Positions 38,983-51,421 of a stretch of 64,000 nucleotides of DNA are shown here, piece after piece (position 1 is the stretch's first letter; the number at the start of each line of letters is the position of its first letter). Source of the DNA: Klebsormidium nitens (lineage: Eukaryota; Streptophyta; Klebsormidiophyceae; Klebsormidiales; Klebsormidiaceae); contig DF237014.1 in assembly GCA_000708835.1 (NCBI GenBank), positions 1 to 64,000 of the forward strand, in the 5' to 3' direction. The notes below the pieces were generated by a model. That model was given only the letters and a program-made list of their open reading frames with translations. It made no database searches and had not been told where the DNA came from. The translations under genes were made by a program, and so were the position numbers.

Positions 38983-41900
38983 TCACAGCCCACTCATGGC
39001 ATCCTCGAGCTGCTTCACTTTGGCCACGAGCACATCCCGATCCGCCTGCGCCCGCATGACGCTGGCGAATCCCCCGTGCGCAATTATGACCTGCTCGAAC
39101 TCTTTTATTTTGGCCACGAGCGTGTTTCTGTCCTTTTCTAGCTGGGCGACGATGCCCCCCCGCTCCTCCTCCGCCTGCTCTAGTTCTCCCAGGACCGTCT
39201 TCAGCTCCTCGTCGCTGGTCAATGCGAGAGCTTGCTGTAGAAGCGCGTACATCTGCACAGCAAAGTCTGATCCGTCAGCACAATCCAATCAACCAGGATT
39301 GTGGTGGTTGAGGAGACAGGCGCGATGATTTTCTCGTAATATCCAACTCATGTTAGTATCCATCTAAGGAGAAATTGCAGAGCAAAGGTATTCAACCCTG
39401 ACAGAAACCCTCGGATCTGACATGGCAGTGGACGCACACTCTTGTGTATGACAAGCAATCCTAAGGATGTCACCAGCAAAGCCGCACTGCCAATAACCTT
39501 GCCAGCAACCTCGTAAGCCCAATTGATGAATCTTCAGAAGCGAGCATGTCAGAAAGTCTGCCGTTTACTCAACACGGAAAGATGAGGTGCCCCACCTTAT
39601 CTGTCTGTATTTGCAGTTTGCTGGCGGCGATGACCTCCGGCGCCAGTTTCTCCAAGGGCGGCTTGACCGCTTCTGTTGAGACCACCCTGCGCACAACACA
39701 CCATGAATGTGCTTACGTGGCACACACGCTTAGGACCACGTCTCCTGACCAAAAGCTTGCTTTTCGACTTCTGAGAGCAGCTTAGCCAACGATTGATTGC
39801 AATGGGTCGACTAGAGTACGACCATAAAGCCGCTCTGTCTTTCGCCGTTCATTGCAGATACTACGAAGCGCTGAGTTATTTTATACGAACCCTCCAATGA
39901 GTCTCGGCGAACCAAGTTTCGTCGTTCGCACAAGACCTCGCTCTCGCCAACCCCTGAGTACCAGCTTGCACAGTGCTGGGAACGGCTTTGGAGACCCCCG
40001 AAACGGGACGTCAACACGCTTTAAGCAAACCGGCACACGGCCCGTTGACGTCATAAGCATCCCACTCATTCCTTTCCAAACCGCTCAATTCCCCGATTTA
40101 AAAAGCTTCTTGATAGCGACCCAACGTTTTCAGCGGATGACCACTTTCATTGTTGCAGCCTGATAAGATATTGATCCTACTCAAAACGGGACTGTGATAT
40201 GGACCAGCCGGGCTATGGACCTGCTCTGCCCAGTGGCTTACTTGGTGGCGACTCGCCGTGTGATCTGAAGGTGGATCTCCCCCTTCTTGACCCCCGTCAG
40301 GGTCGCCCAAATGTCTCGCGTCGCATTGTCCTCCAAACCTTCTAGGCTGACCTGACAATGCCCGATTGACGTGGATGACATCACCGTATTGTAATCCTGC
40401 ACAACAGACAGCATGACATCACTTTCAAGTTCGCTTGCGCATGCTGGCAGTTCCGACAGAACGGTCACCGAAGCTTGCGGGGGCAGTTCATAAGAAGAGC
40501 CACAAGCACACGCCATAAGCACAGCCCGGGCATGCGGGCCAAAGGCAGAGCAAGAAACAGCTCATAAACAGAGCGCACAAACGGAGCCCATAAGCAGAGC
40601 CGATAAGACCAGCCGCAAGCAGAGACCACAAGGAGAGCCCATATGGAGAGCCTATGGGATCCCGCATAAGCAGAGCCCACAAGCAGAACCCATAAGGAGG
40701 AACCCTACGAGTACAGCCCATGAACGCACCCAACAACGCGTATAACCACAGCCCACAATTGTAGCCGATACGCACACAACAATAGCCAATACGCACACAA
40801 CATTAGCCGATACGCACACCCCACAAGCACAGCCCATAGCAGCGCCTGCCTCACCTTGACGTGCAGCGCGAGGTGCTTTGCGCCGGAGTCCTTGAACTCG
40901 AGCGTCTGGTGCCACTGCGGCGTGAGCGTCTTGTAGATGACCTTTGACCGCTGCTTCACTGCGCCGTACTTGACGCTCACGTACGGATCGCTTGTGCCGT
41001 TCCAGTCGGCGGCCTTCAGGTTGCGCGCCTCCACCAGCGTCACCTCGATTGTCGCAGGGCCTGGACACGTGACAGCATTATGGGAGGCGGATGTTGCTGG
41101 ATTGAAGTGCAATGACCCGAAAGCTGACAATTCTAATAGAAAGACTTCCAAGGAGACCGTCACTGAACAAAGCGGTTCCTCCAATTTGCAGCAGTTAGGT
41201 AGCCTGAGAATGCGATCTTCCAACCGTGACCACTCCTCGTGGAAATCCCACTATATAGCTAAGACTAGCTATGTCATCGGAGTTCCTTGCAAACCCCTTT
41301 GTGACAAAATTGTCAAGAGACATTCCGGTAGCGTCTACCGATTCTTAAAGGGCAACATTCGAAGCCCCTTACCTTCTGATTTAGTGACGGTGGACACGTG
41401 CGCGTTGCTGGCCGCAACGGCGTCAGCTTCTCGTGCAAGGTCGTAGTCTTTTCCGAGCACCTCTAGTTGCAGCCGCACCTCGCCCGTGTTCGCTTTCTCA
41501 AGTGGAACCCACACCTCGCGCTGCATGCCCTCCACCAAATTCTGCAGGAACCGCAGGACGCAGGTTGCCGCAGAGGAATCTCGTTTGCGCAAGTGGGATT
41601 CGCACTTTCTCATCACACCGTGTGCAGATCCTTCCCTCGAATCCTGCCCACCGTTCAAACCTGCAATTTGTACTTGTTTCGAACACCAACCTCTTCGGTT
41701 CCAGGCTACCATGCGGCCAACAAGACCTCGGGCTGGAGGTGAAATCCGATACTCGAAGCAGTCAGCTATTTTGAATCAAAGGTTGTACAAGATTCTAGGG
41801 TGCAGGGTTCGCAGCGTCCCCAAGGGATCCGTTATGACTCACCAGCAGATTGACACGCGCGACTCCCAGGCTCTGGTCCATTTGGAGCTTGTCCGAGTCG

Positions 41901-44900
41901 AAAACGCGCAACCGCAGGTGCTCGCCGCCGCTGAGCTCCTTGAACTCGAACGTCTCGTTCCAGATCGGGTTCAGGTTCTGGGCAACCTGAATGAGGTAGA
42001 CTAGTTTGGGTTGACGATCGCATAGGGAATTTGGAGGAGAACAATGGAGGTGGTATGCCAAAGGGGTAGAGGCGCTGATTGATCAAAGTATGGCATGCAT
42101 ATCGACTGGCAGCAGGGGTCTGAGAACACTTCTGAACGGAAAATGACTCGACCTCCAGGCGGCCTTTCTCCTTGATTTGATGGTGGGGTATTAAGGCACC
42201 TCTGTTTGCTCTACCAACTTGCGAGCTGGCTACTTTCTGCAAAATCTCATGCCCGCTTCCTCCTCGAGCTTTGCAAGCTCACACCGAATCATGTCAATGA
42301 GCTTGAACTCTACCGTCGCTGACCAGATCTGGCGTTACCAAACCTCGTGAGAAGCCCATCAAATACGGACGCCAGCGAAGCAAAGGACCACCAGATCTTG
42401 ATCAAACAAAAACACACCACGTAGGACCCCCTCACCGTCTTGGTCTTGCGCGTGATACTGCCGTACTGCAGCTTCACATACGGGTCGCTGAACCCCGAGT
42501 AGTCGGCGGGCTTGAGCTCCCGCGCCCCGACGACCGTCACCCGAATGGTCCGCCCCGTCAGTAACGACACGCTGTCTATTCTGCTCATGGAGGGGACGGC
42601 AGGCACGGCGGTAGCAGGGGCCGACTCCGCGAAATGCCACTCTTTCATCGTCAGCCGCAGCGTGACCTGGCGACGAAGAAGAGAACCAAAAATCGTGCGC
42701 TGAGGTTGCCAAAAACGATACGAAGGTTGAGATATGGGGCTCAACTTCTGTCGGATGGATCCGTTTGGACCTTGACATGACCTCACAGGAAGCGTTGTTC
42801 CACCCCCCAATCTGCCTATGATGCATTTCAGAAAGTCCAGTAAAGCCGCCTAGTTGAACGAATGACGGATGCTCCGTCAATTGTACTAGCTCGACCCCTA
42901 CTAGCTCGACTCGAAGGGATCAAAGCATATATGTGTTCAGAACCACGGAAAATGAGAAATCAAAGTTTTATATTGAGAGCAAGTGGAAGGCTTTGAGCAC
43001 ACATACCTCTCCGGAGGCGCTGTCCAGCAGCGGAAGAGTGACGACGACGCCTTTCTCGCAGCACTCCGCTCGGTGGGCGATCACGGCCTCGTCTCGGCCC
43101 ACAGCATAGAAGATCGTCGAGTCGTCTGCCACGTACTGGATCTGGCAAAGTCAACCAGGGGAGCACAAATTAGGGCTTTGCACGCTCAAGTTTAAAAAGG
43201 TTTCCTTGAAGGACGTGCGTAAACCTTCTCTGGCGCTCCATTTGGCGCTCCATTCGGCCCAGTCGTTAGTGCAGAAGTATCTGAGGCCCTAGTGTATTGG
43301 TCTAGAAGATTGCCAGGAAAACACTACGATATCACGTCCACATTGTGCGGGTAAGAGGCGACAAGCTTCGCAATTCTGCGGGTCAAGACCCGTGGAGCGC
43401 TCTCTCGTAAAAGCACGACTTTGACACTGATGTGTCGTTGCTTGGACCGAGCCATCGACTTTTGGATTCGAAACAGCATTTAGTGCGGCTCCGTGATCCA
43501 GTCAGTGGCCCTGCGGGTTTGCAGAACATGGCAGAGACCACACCGTATGGAGCATCGATAAACGACCTGAGGTCACCACGCTCGGGTATTCACAGCTAGA
43601 TCCGTGAACCTCCTGTACCTAGCAGTCTGTTGTCGGAATGCGGCGCAGCGCACAGCGGCCCCTGGCAGGCCTCCAAGACCTTCATTTACAAGGGGATCCC
43701 TCCACTTTGTACCCACGCAAGTCAATAAACTCAATGTGCGCTTGCGAAGGACCCAACCCGTGATCTCTCGCAGGGCTGACGTCACGACTTCATAAGCCCA
43801 CGGAGCTTGGATTCCAACGGCACCGAATCGTTTGTGCGATGGAGGACCGGAAGAAAGAAGACGGTATGGAGGGATCGTACTGAGGCAGCTAGCAGCTACG
43901 GTCGGCCTCCTCTAGCCTTTTAATCGGTATTCATATCGGGACCGGAGCAGCGTCCGAAAAGCACTTCTTGCTGCACTTAGTGTCGCACCACTCCGACAGC
44001 CCACCTCGATCGTCGTGGACTGTGAGCGCAATTTTGGATCCGCCGGTTGTTCGATAAGTATGGTCCAAAAGAATTGAGAAAACTCACCTTGAGATCCGCC
44101 TCGCCCATGGGCGCCTGCCGCACGTTCCTCTCTCCCGCATCGTAGGCGCGCACGTACAAAGTGGACAAACTCCCGTGCAGTGGCAGCTCCATCGTCTCGT
44201 CCCATAGGGGCTCTAACGTCGCCCGCTCGACCTGAAAGTCACCAGGGGAGATGAAGTTTGTTGACGTTCTGTGTTGTTCTTCTAGGACTTTGAGACTCCC
44301 AGACTCTGTAAATGTGCACATTTGCAATGAGCCGAGCACGGGAAGAGGCTCAGACGAGACGGTTCCTCCTCACGGGGGCGGCCCGATGAGCCGTTAAACG
44401 ACTTCACGCCAATTTGACTAGCGCTGACCTAGGCCCTTACACTTACGCCTTCAGAAAATAGGGTTTACTAAAAGAAGAAACAAAAAGACAGCTTTTGATA
44501 ATGGTTCCCGCACCAACGGAAAACACAAAAAGCAAAGAGCAACCCCCACTTTGGCAACGAAGTGTATGCCGACGATAATCACGATAGTGAACCCAGAGCG
44601 AAGCTTTCCAGTTCGCCATTGACGATGCGCTTACCCTAGTTTTCCGCGCCAGGCCGCCGACGCTCAGCTCGACGTAGGGGCTTGGGGGAGCCGAAGCGGA
44701 CTGCGACTCGGCGTCCGACTTCCTCTTTGTTAGCCACGTGCCCTGGGAGCCGGCTGGTGTGAGTGACTGGAGCCCTGACGCAGAAACGACGGTGACCTGC
44801 GGAGCGAAGCAGGGAGAACTGTGGGCTTGCTGAGGTAGCAGTTTCCGACATGTTCGAGTGCCTTGATGGTGTGTGGGGCGATGTGGCAACGGGGTGAGTT

Positions 44901-47900
44901 GGATTTACTGGCGGGGAAAGCAGTCTCAGAGAAGCTAGAGGAAATCTGTTTTCCGAGGGGCAAAACAACCCCTGGTAAAGTCCGTTTGGACATGATTAAG
45001 CAAGCTGACTTGTTCGGTGTGAAGGCGTCCCATAAGTTGCTTCAGTAAAGAAAAGCACCGAAGCTTTTGGGCATTGACCAAGACCCGTCGTGCACTATAT
45101 TTCCTATAGCAGCCTGCCGTGCTTCTGATGCATGAGAAACCTCTCGATCGACCAGTGAGTCAGGGAACGAGCACGTAAGAACGATGGAATCAGTGGTAAA
45201 ATAGCGGAACGGCCAACCAATGTTACGAACTAGCCACAAGAAGGAAGAGGGCACAAAGAACGGCCGAGAGGGGGCGAATGAGCGGAACGAACACCAGGTA
45301 AAGCGGGAGAAGGGGGTTCAAAGCGCCACAGCCTTGTCTCAAGCGCTCAAACCGGCGGACTGGCCGAACGTTTTGCACAATCACCTGGAGGACTCCGGAG
45401 ACTGCGTGCTTGTGCAGGTTCCGCAGGGGGAGGGTGCGAATGCGCCGCCGCGGCTCCAGCATCGTCTTCACCAGCGCCTCCAACAGCAGCCGCTCCTGTG
45501 GCACGCACAGTCTAGTTTTAAGCGACACGGTATACCATTGACAACTCACGACTTTTTCCAGAAAGATGCAAAATGTGGGAGTTGCGGGCAAGAGATACTG
45601 GAAGTCACCAGATTGCTTATAAGCGGTGCAAAGAGCGGTCTTCAAAGACGAGTTCTAGTCAGCTTCTCACCAGCCACGTGGCAACCCCTGGTAGGTCGGA
45701 CAGCGACAAGCTGGAGCTTCCGCCTGCGACCGCCACCCCCACGTGCACTTCGGGCGGGTCTGCAAAGCTGTACAAGACGGCCTGGCCGTCCAAGATGGGG
45801 ATGAACTTCAACTGCACGAGGACAGGGGACAAAGTACTCGCACTGGGTCTCTAAGAGCTTGGCCAGGCACGTTTGATTCCCTGACAACGGACGTAGAAAC
45901 GGCTCCCTTAAACTGCGACTTCTGGCTCCAGTTTATGGCAGAAACTTTGAGGATTTCAACAATTTGGCCAGGAGGTGAACGAGTCACATTCTCCAAACCG
46001 AAGAGCGTAACTAGATTGTTCTCATCAAGGGTGTCCGCCTGCTGATCTCAACTGTCCTGCGGGCATTCTCCCAGTCGATGTACAACATCAGAAATAGTTA
46101 CAGCTAAAGAAAGTCTCGAAAAGTCATAAGAAGACAAGTATCAGCAGACCTTGCCGGAAATCATCCAGTCGCCCGAGTGGGGACCGATTCTAGTCGAAAG
46201 ACAAGCCTTCTCAATCCGTTTTGGCATGCCCCTCACCTGGCCTTTGACAAAGACGTGGCTCACAATCAACCGAACAGCCCTGCCCTTGAGCGGGCCCGCT
46301 AACTTCGCCCCAAGAACAACGCTCATGTCGGTGGTGTCAAAGAGAAAGTCCATGTACAAGGAAACCTGCACTGACACCACTCATCATCTGTCAGCAGCTC
46401 CTCTCAGACTGCAGTGAGTGTGAGGTACTTGAACGCACTTCAACAAGCAGTATTAAGGAAAAGAAAGAACAAGGGGTTCTAGCTTTGTGACTTGGATGTC
46501 AAAGTAAACATTGTTTGTCAGGTGTGCATAAAAAGCCCCAAGACTACCACTGGCCAGCGGCAACTATTCAGGATTGGGGCTGTCGAGACCAGTACCTCAC
46601 CTTTCCTGTGGCGTCATTCGACCAGTAGGTTTTTGTGGAGCCCATCTGTGGGGGCGCCGTGCCAAGCGAAAACTCCTCCACCTCGATAGATTGCTGCGGA
46701 AGACAACCTCCAGGTCAACCAACGAGAGTAAGAAAGAAGAGAATCTGTGAAGCTCTCTCCTAATTATGACTTGCTCGGAACAGTAGTCACCTGCTTTGCA
46801 GCCGCAACTAGGAACTCTTTGCAGATACTGGCTTTGGCTGACTGGCCTCCACCTTCTTCAAGAGTCAAAGAACCAGCTTTTGCACCGCAAAATCGGCCGC
46901 CGACAACGTCATCCACAATTGTATGAGCACAAGCAAAAGGGCTGCTGAGGGCCACAACTCAATTGTTTGAAGGCTTTCTGCAGCGCTGTTTGCAAGGAGA
47001 GCACAGAAGCCTGCAAGGAAGAACAGCTTTCAAAAGCCCACGCACAAGATGCTGGTATTCTTTTGAGCCCTTCACTCATGATTGCCCTTGGCGGAGAGGA
47101 GGAATCAAAGAAGGAGTCCAAACGACTGGGATTTGATGGGGGCTGTGCAACTCACGATGCTCTTTGGGCGCTTCTCCCTCAGCTGCTTCTGCACAATCCG
47201 CAGGTACTCCTGCACCAGACGGGGCTCCAAGTAGTTGGGCCACACCGTCTGCAGCAGCTTGTTCAGCCACTGGGTGGTCTCGGGGGCGGTCGCAAGCTGT
47301 AAAACCAAAGCGTGCATAGTAAGGTCAAAAGTAGATGACAAATGTATGTTCAGACACTGTTTGTTCAGCCAATCCATGGATTTTGAGGCGATGGCAACCC
47401 TTGAGGCGAAAAATTCTTTATGGCTGACGATGGCCGTCAGAAATGACAGCGGGCCCTTCAAGTCAGTCAATCTCTGGACCATATCATGGGCTCGAGAGCG
47501 AAAGACGTCCAGGGGCGTCTGCATTCCCTGATATGAGGGCATGTTCACAAGCAGTTTCTAGGAGGCTTGAGGGCAGGCGTCGAGAATGCAAGAGGCCAAT
47601 GGCCACATTCGCCATGTAAGGGATGCGATGAGGGGGGTAAAGCGCGAGTAGTGTTGCAATCTGACAATTGGAGCAAGGGCTAGCAAGTGAAGTCCCCAAA
47701 GAAGGTTGCTGGCAACTCCTAGAGTATGGATTCAAGCGAAGTTTGTAGATCATCGAAACCACTCTGCATGCACACAAGAAGCACACCAAACAGTCCGCTC
47801 GGATATCAAGTCAGGAGACGGCAACTCTCACAGCATTGGACAAATGGAAGCGCTCCCACTTGCGGTTCAGGCGGTCGACTGCTGCACGCGTTCGGACCCT

Positions 47901-48092
47901 GCTGAATTCCAATGCGAGCCAGACTGCCGCCACAAGGGGCACCCAATTAGAGAAGGGGACCAAAAACCTCTCCAGTAGCCAAGCCAGCACCACAACAGGG
48001 ATCAGCAGCTTCAGCATAGGCTGCTCCCTGTCTACTTCTGTCCAGGTTGCCCTGAGCTCCTTCAGACGTGGCATCGCGCCCTTGGGGGCCAT
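38983..48092 (-). CDS. Extended-synaptotagmin/NTMC2-like membrane-contact protein (TM-SMP-C2-C2-C2)
   Basis: Seventeen exons, N to C: 48092-47832, 47296-47156, 46693-46601, 46365-46150, 45811-45671, 45495-45385, 44796-44635, 44231-44088, 43141-43007, 42666-42436, 41986-41843, 41541-41373, 41060-40855, 40396-40242, 39686-39596, 39509-39438, 39252-38983; about 913 residues. A hydrophobic hairpin lies near 25-60. An SMP lipid-transfer domain follows at ~88-315 (ETTQWLNKLLQTVWP; EEFSLGTAPPQ). C2A (~318-430) lacks the Ca-binding acidic loops. C2B (~485-640) has ADYSGFSDPYVKLQYG and FDSDKLQMD, so Ca binding is plausible. C2C (~652-760) has ADWNGTSDPYV but a weakened third loop. A hydrophobic run (~801-824) and a coiled coil (~825-913) end the protein. 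Family role: ER-plasma membrane tethering and lipid transfer. The 39509 acceptor is the least certain junction. Confidence 0.87.
40499..40842 (+). repeat. Intronic minisatellite (12-13-bp and 21-bp units)
   Basis: The 5' part is an irregular array of CATAAGCAGAGCC/CACAAGCAGAACC-like units. The 3' part has three 21-bp units starting at 40763, 40784 and 40805 (AGCCGATACGCACACAACAAT-like, the last one incomplete). The array fills most of the intron between the two exons of the third C2 domain. Confidence 0.85.
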
Positions 48093-48477
48093 AAGGAAGG
48101 TGATCCAATTGATGCCCTGGGCAAATGCACCTGGAACCTGCCCGCCTCAGCAACTCATCAAAATTGAGGCTCTTTTCACCGAAGTCCTGTCAAACAGCCT
48201 CATTTGGGTCCATGCTGCGCAGCATCAATTGGCTCCCTAGCATCAAGGCGCCCATTTTCTCTTGGCATCCTGGAGAACAGGATTTCCTGGAATCCAAGCC
48301 ATGTCCTGCCCCTTTTCCGACTTCGAAGTTTTCGACTTCGAACAAACCCTAAAACCCGTGCTTCTCGAAACCCTATATGCACCAAACCATGTCTACTGCT
48401 TTCTTCTCCCCTTTCCTCTCCTCCTGCAGATTCATTCCTCAGGCTTCAGCAAGCTCGTGCTCTTGAAGCTGGCCACG
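48093..48477. promoter_or_regulatory. Divergent region between the C2-domain gene and glyoxalase II
   Basis: The two genes are head to head with 385 bases between start codons. A long pyrimidine tract ending in TGCAG at 48429 looks like a 3' splice site, suggesting an intron in the glyoxalase 5' UTR. An upstream in-frame Met at 48262 would add 72 residues, but the frame runs through that tract, so I prefer Met 48478. Confidence 0.55.
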
Positions 48478-51421
48478 ATGCGGATTGTCACAGTGCCCCA
48501 GCTGGAGGACAACTATGGCTACCTGTGAGTGGCGGCAGCTCTCGTCCTTTGCTGTGCCATCAGGCCGTCTGGCTTGGGGTCAACAAACAGTCATGTTGCT
48601 CGCAATGCTGTGGATGCAAAGCGACACTTCCTGATTAACCAGGCCCCTGCATCTACCTTGGTCCCCGCAAAAGCTCTTGGTCATTTGCTTTTGGGCAAGT
48701 CCTTGGCACATTAATGTCTCTTTGATGCAACATTCATTGCAGGAAAGCTCTTCTTGTGTGGCATTTGACAATGCCACCACATTGAGCTGGGCCGCCAATA
48801 TCTTAAGCTTTGCAAATCTGTTTGAGTTGAAACGCACTGAGATTCCAAGTGCATCACTGCATGCAAAGGATGATGGTCTCATCTAAGTGGGCATAACCAT
48901 CACCACCGGTGTCTGGTCTTGAGTCTGTGGGCGGCATCCAGCACAGTTCCCCAGCCACTATTTAAATAGAACCTCAAGAGCTGAGAAACGCCCTCATCAG
49001 GATTTTTTCTTTGTCAGATTGATTTGTAGCAAGAGAAGCTTACCACACATTCAAGAGCAGAAAAAACGAGATGCTAAATGAGATCACTTCTGCAGGATTA
49101 TAGACGATGCCACCAAGGAGGCCGCTGCAGTGGACCCGGTGGAGCCTTCCAAAGTGACTGGCGCAGCCAGCAGGGAGGGCGTCTCCATCACTACAGTTTT
49201 GACCACCCATCATCACTGGTCAGCACAGTGGTGGAGCTTGACTGGATGCCAAGAAATCCCGTTTCGCTCAGCTTGGGCGCTTGTTGCATCGCCGTTATGG
49301 GGGATTGCTCCGAGCTACTTTTCTCAATAGTTGAACCAGCCTTTCAACTGATTGTCCCATATGAGCATAACATTGTCTCTCTTAGCTTGCACTATGGGCA
49401 AAGTGCGTAACGCTGTACTCTATGTTCCAAAACAATTCATTCGCTAACCACCAGGTGAAATGAAGGCAGCTCCTCAAAGTGTTGTTTAACTCCTCTGTGC
49501 AGGGATCATGCTGGGGGCAACGAAGAGATGGTCAAGCGCATTCCCGGGATCAAGGTGGTTGGGGGGGCGCACGACCGTGTCGCTGCCTGCACGCATCCAG
49601 TAGAGGAAGGGGATGAGGTCTCAGTGGGAAAGGGGGTTAAAGTGAGGGCGCTTTTCACACCCTGGTAAGTAAATCAGCTTTTTGCAGTCCGCCTGCCGTC
49701 AATTCTTTCAAAGGCCTGGGGGTGTGTTTTTGTGAAGCTGGAACTCTTGAAGACTGGCGCCATTTCCTGGTCAGTTTACACAGTCTGCTGACCTTCAAGC
49801 AGCAACACAGCAGGATGTTGAGATTGGCGCTCTGGGACAAAACGGGACCAGCTCGCCAGGATTCCATCAACTTAGAGAAGCTCAAGCAACTCGATTTCGT
49901 TCTCGATGTTTCAAATAGAGGGGTTCAGACTAGGAGGGTCAGACAACGAACTTGCTATAGCGAGAGAGCAATCTGTGCCGTCCACTGCGCCTGTCCTTGC
50001 AGTCACACCAAGGGCCACATCAGTTACTATGCCACGGGGTCATCGGATGAAGCGCCCGCTGTCTTCACTGGGGACACCTTGTTCATCGGCGGCTGCGGCC
50101 GTTTCTTTGAGGGCACCCCGGAGCAGATGCATCGCTCACTGCTGGGAGTCTTGGGCCGTCTGGACCCCGCGACCAGGGTCTACTGTGGCCACGAGGTAAG
50201 GCGGTGAGAGTATCATCAGTCTTTCGTACTCCAGCAAAGATGTGCATTTCTCAATCTGCCACCACTTCGTCAATATTCCGATTCAGGGTTTCGGAGTCAG
50301 GATAATATCAAGTTGGGGCTTCAGCGAAGCTTTCGTAAGTGAACTCCGGGGCTCCTAAGAGCCCTCATTCGCTCGTTGAATTGCACAGGGCTGGGGCTTC
50401 ATTGCATATTTGATGAGTAAATACTGAGGTACGCAAGTTAACCCGAATCTTTGTGAGAAGGGAGCAGGTGATTCAATCTTTGCCTGCTCGGTATCTTCCA
50501 GGGGACTCTCGTCTTCAGTTGGTTCGTCGACAGGACTGGCTGCACGTTTGTCAGGAGCTGCCGTCTTTTAGACAGTGTTGAAAAGCGAATTACACTTGTC
50601 TTGGTCGTTCGAGAGGTCGGCCTAGCTGGCCGGGAACTAGGCCGTGCCAATAAGTATTCCGTCAATTTCCCCTGTTTCTATTTCCCAAAAGTTAATGGAG
50701 AAGTCGCCGCTTCACTTCTTTGCCTGCATAGAGACGTCCGCGTGTCCTGAAAGGTCGTCTTTCTGCCCGCTGTTAAAGCTGACTCGTAAATTAACGAATT
50801 CGACATGGCATGCACACGCACCTCTTATTGGTCATTTGCAACTGATAGAGCCGAGCTCCAGCAAAACGAGATAGCGAACTACATAAGACCTTCCTGCCGC
50901 ACACACTCAAGTCCTCTTTCCTGTCCCACAGTACACGGATAAGAACCTAGAATTCGCCGCAAGCGTCGAACCCAACAACGAGGCTCTGAAGCAAAAGGCC
51001 GCTTGGGTGAAAGAGAGCCGGGCGCAGGGCCTGCCGACTGTTCCGTCCACGATAGGGGACGAGCTGGCGTTCAACCCGTTCATGAGGGTCGAGTTGGACG
51101 CCCTGAAGGTAAGGTGTCTAGCCTCACCCGCCAGATTCCAAGTGAACCATTGCTTGGCCATCTGGTTTCGCATCCCACATGGCCGGAGAAGCCTGTTTAG
51201 AGGTTGCGTCCTCGTTCGGGTTGTCAGTCTGCTTCATTACGTCTAGTCCCTGTTGTTAATTTTGATGCTTTCTGTGGTTTGACTTGGGGTTTTAGGGCTC
51301 GTGTTTGACGTACCTCTTCTGCTTGCACCTGCAGGCAGCGACCGGCGAAACGGACCCTGTGGCTGTGATGGCGAAAGTCAGAATGATGAAGGACTCGTAT
51401 GGGAAGAGGGGGAAGATCTAG
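48478..51421 (+). CDS. GLX2: Hydroxyacylglutathione hydrolase (glyoxalase II), cytosolic type
   Basis: Six exons join in phase: 48478-48524, 49096-49218, 49503-49664, 50003-50195, 50932-51108, 51335-51421; 262 residues, the usual size for cytosolic glyoxalase II. It hydrolyses S-D-lactoylglutathione to D-lactate and glutathione in methylglyoxal detoxification. The metallo-beta-lactamase metal site is rebuilt across exon joins: THHHWDH (joins at 49218/49503), [10 protein letters not shown] (joins at 49664/50003), FTGDTLF with GCGRFFEG, and CGHEYT (joins at 50195/50932). The glutathione-binding C-terminal part reads [16 protein letters not shown]. The start [13 protein letters not shown] matches the family N-terminus. 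No transit peptide is evident from this start. Confidence 0.95.

Noticed and set aside
38454-39059. 201-codon plus-strand ORF with a hydrophobic segment
   Set aside because: It overlaps the antisense terminal coiled-coil exon of the C2-domain gene, has no family resemblance and no splice context.
48262-48477. N-terminal extension (72 residues) of glyoxalase II as an organelle transit peptide
   Set aside because: The frame runs through a strong pyrimidine tract plus CAG that looks like an intron end, and the family N-terminus begins exactly at Met 48478. It is not excluded as an alternative isoform.
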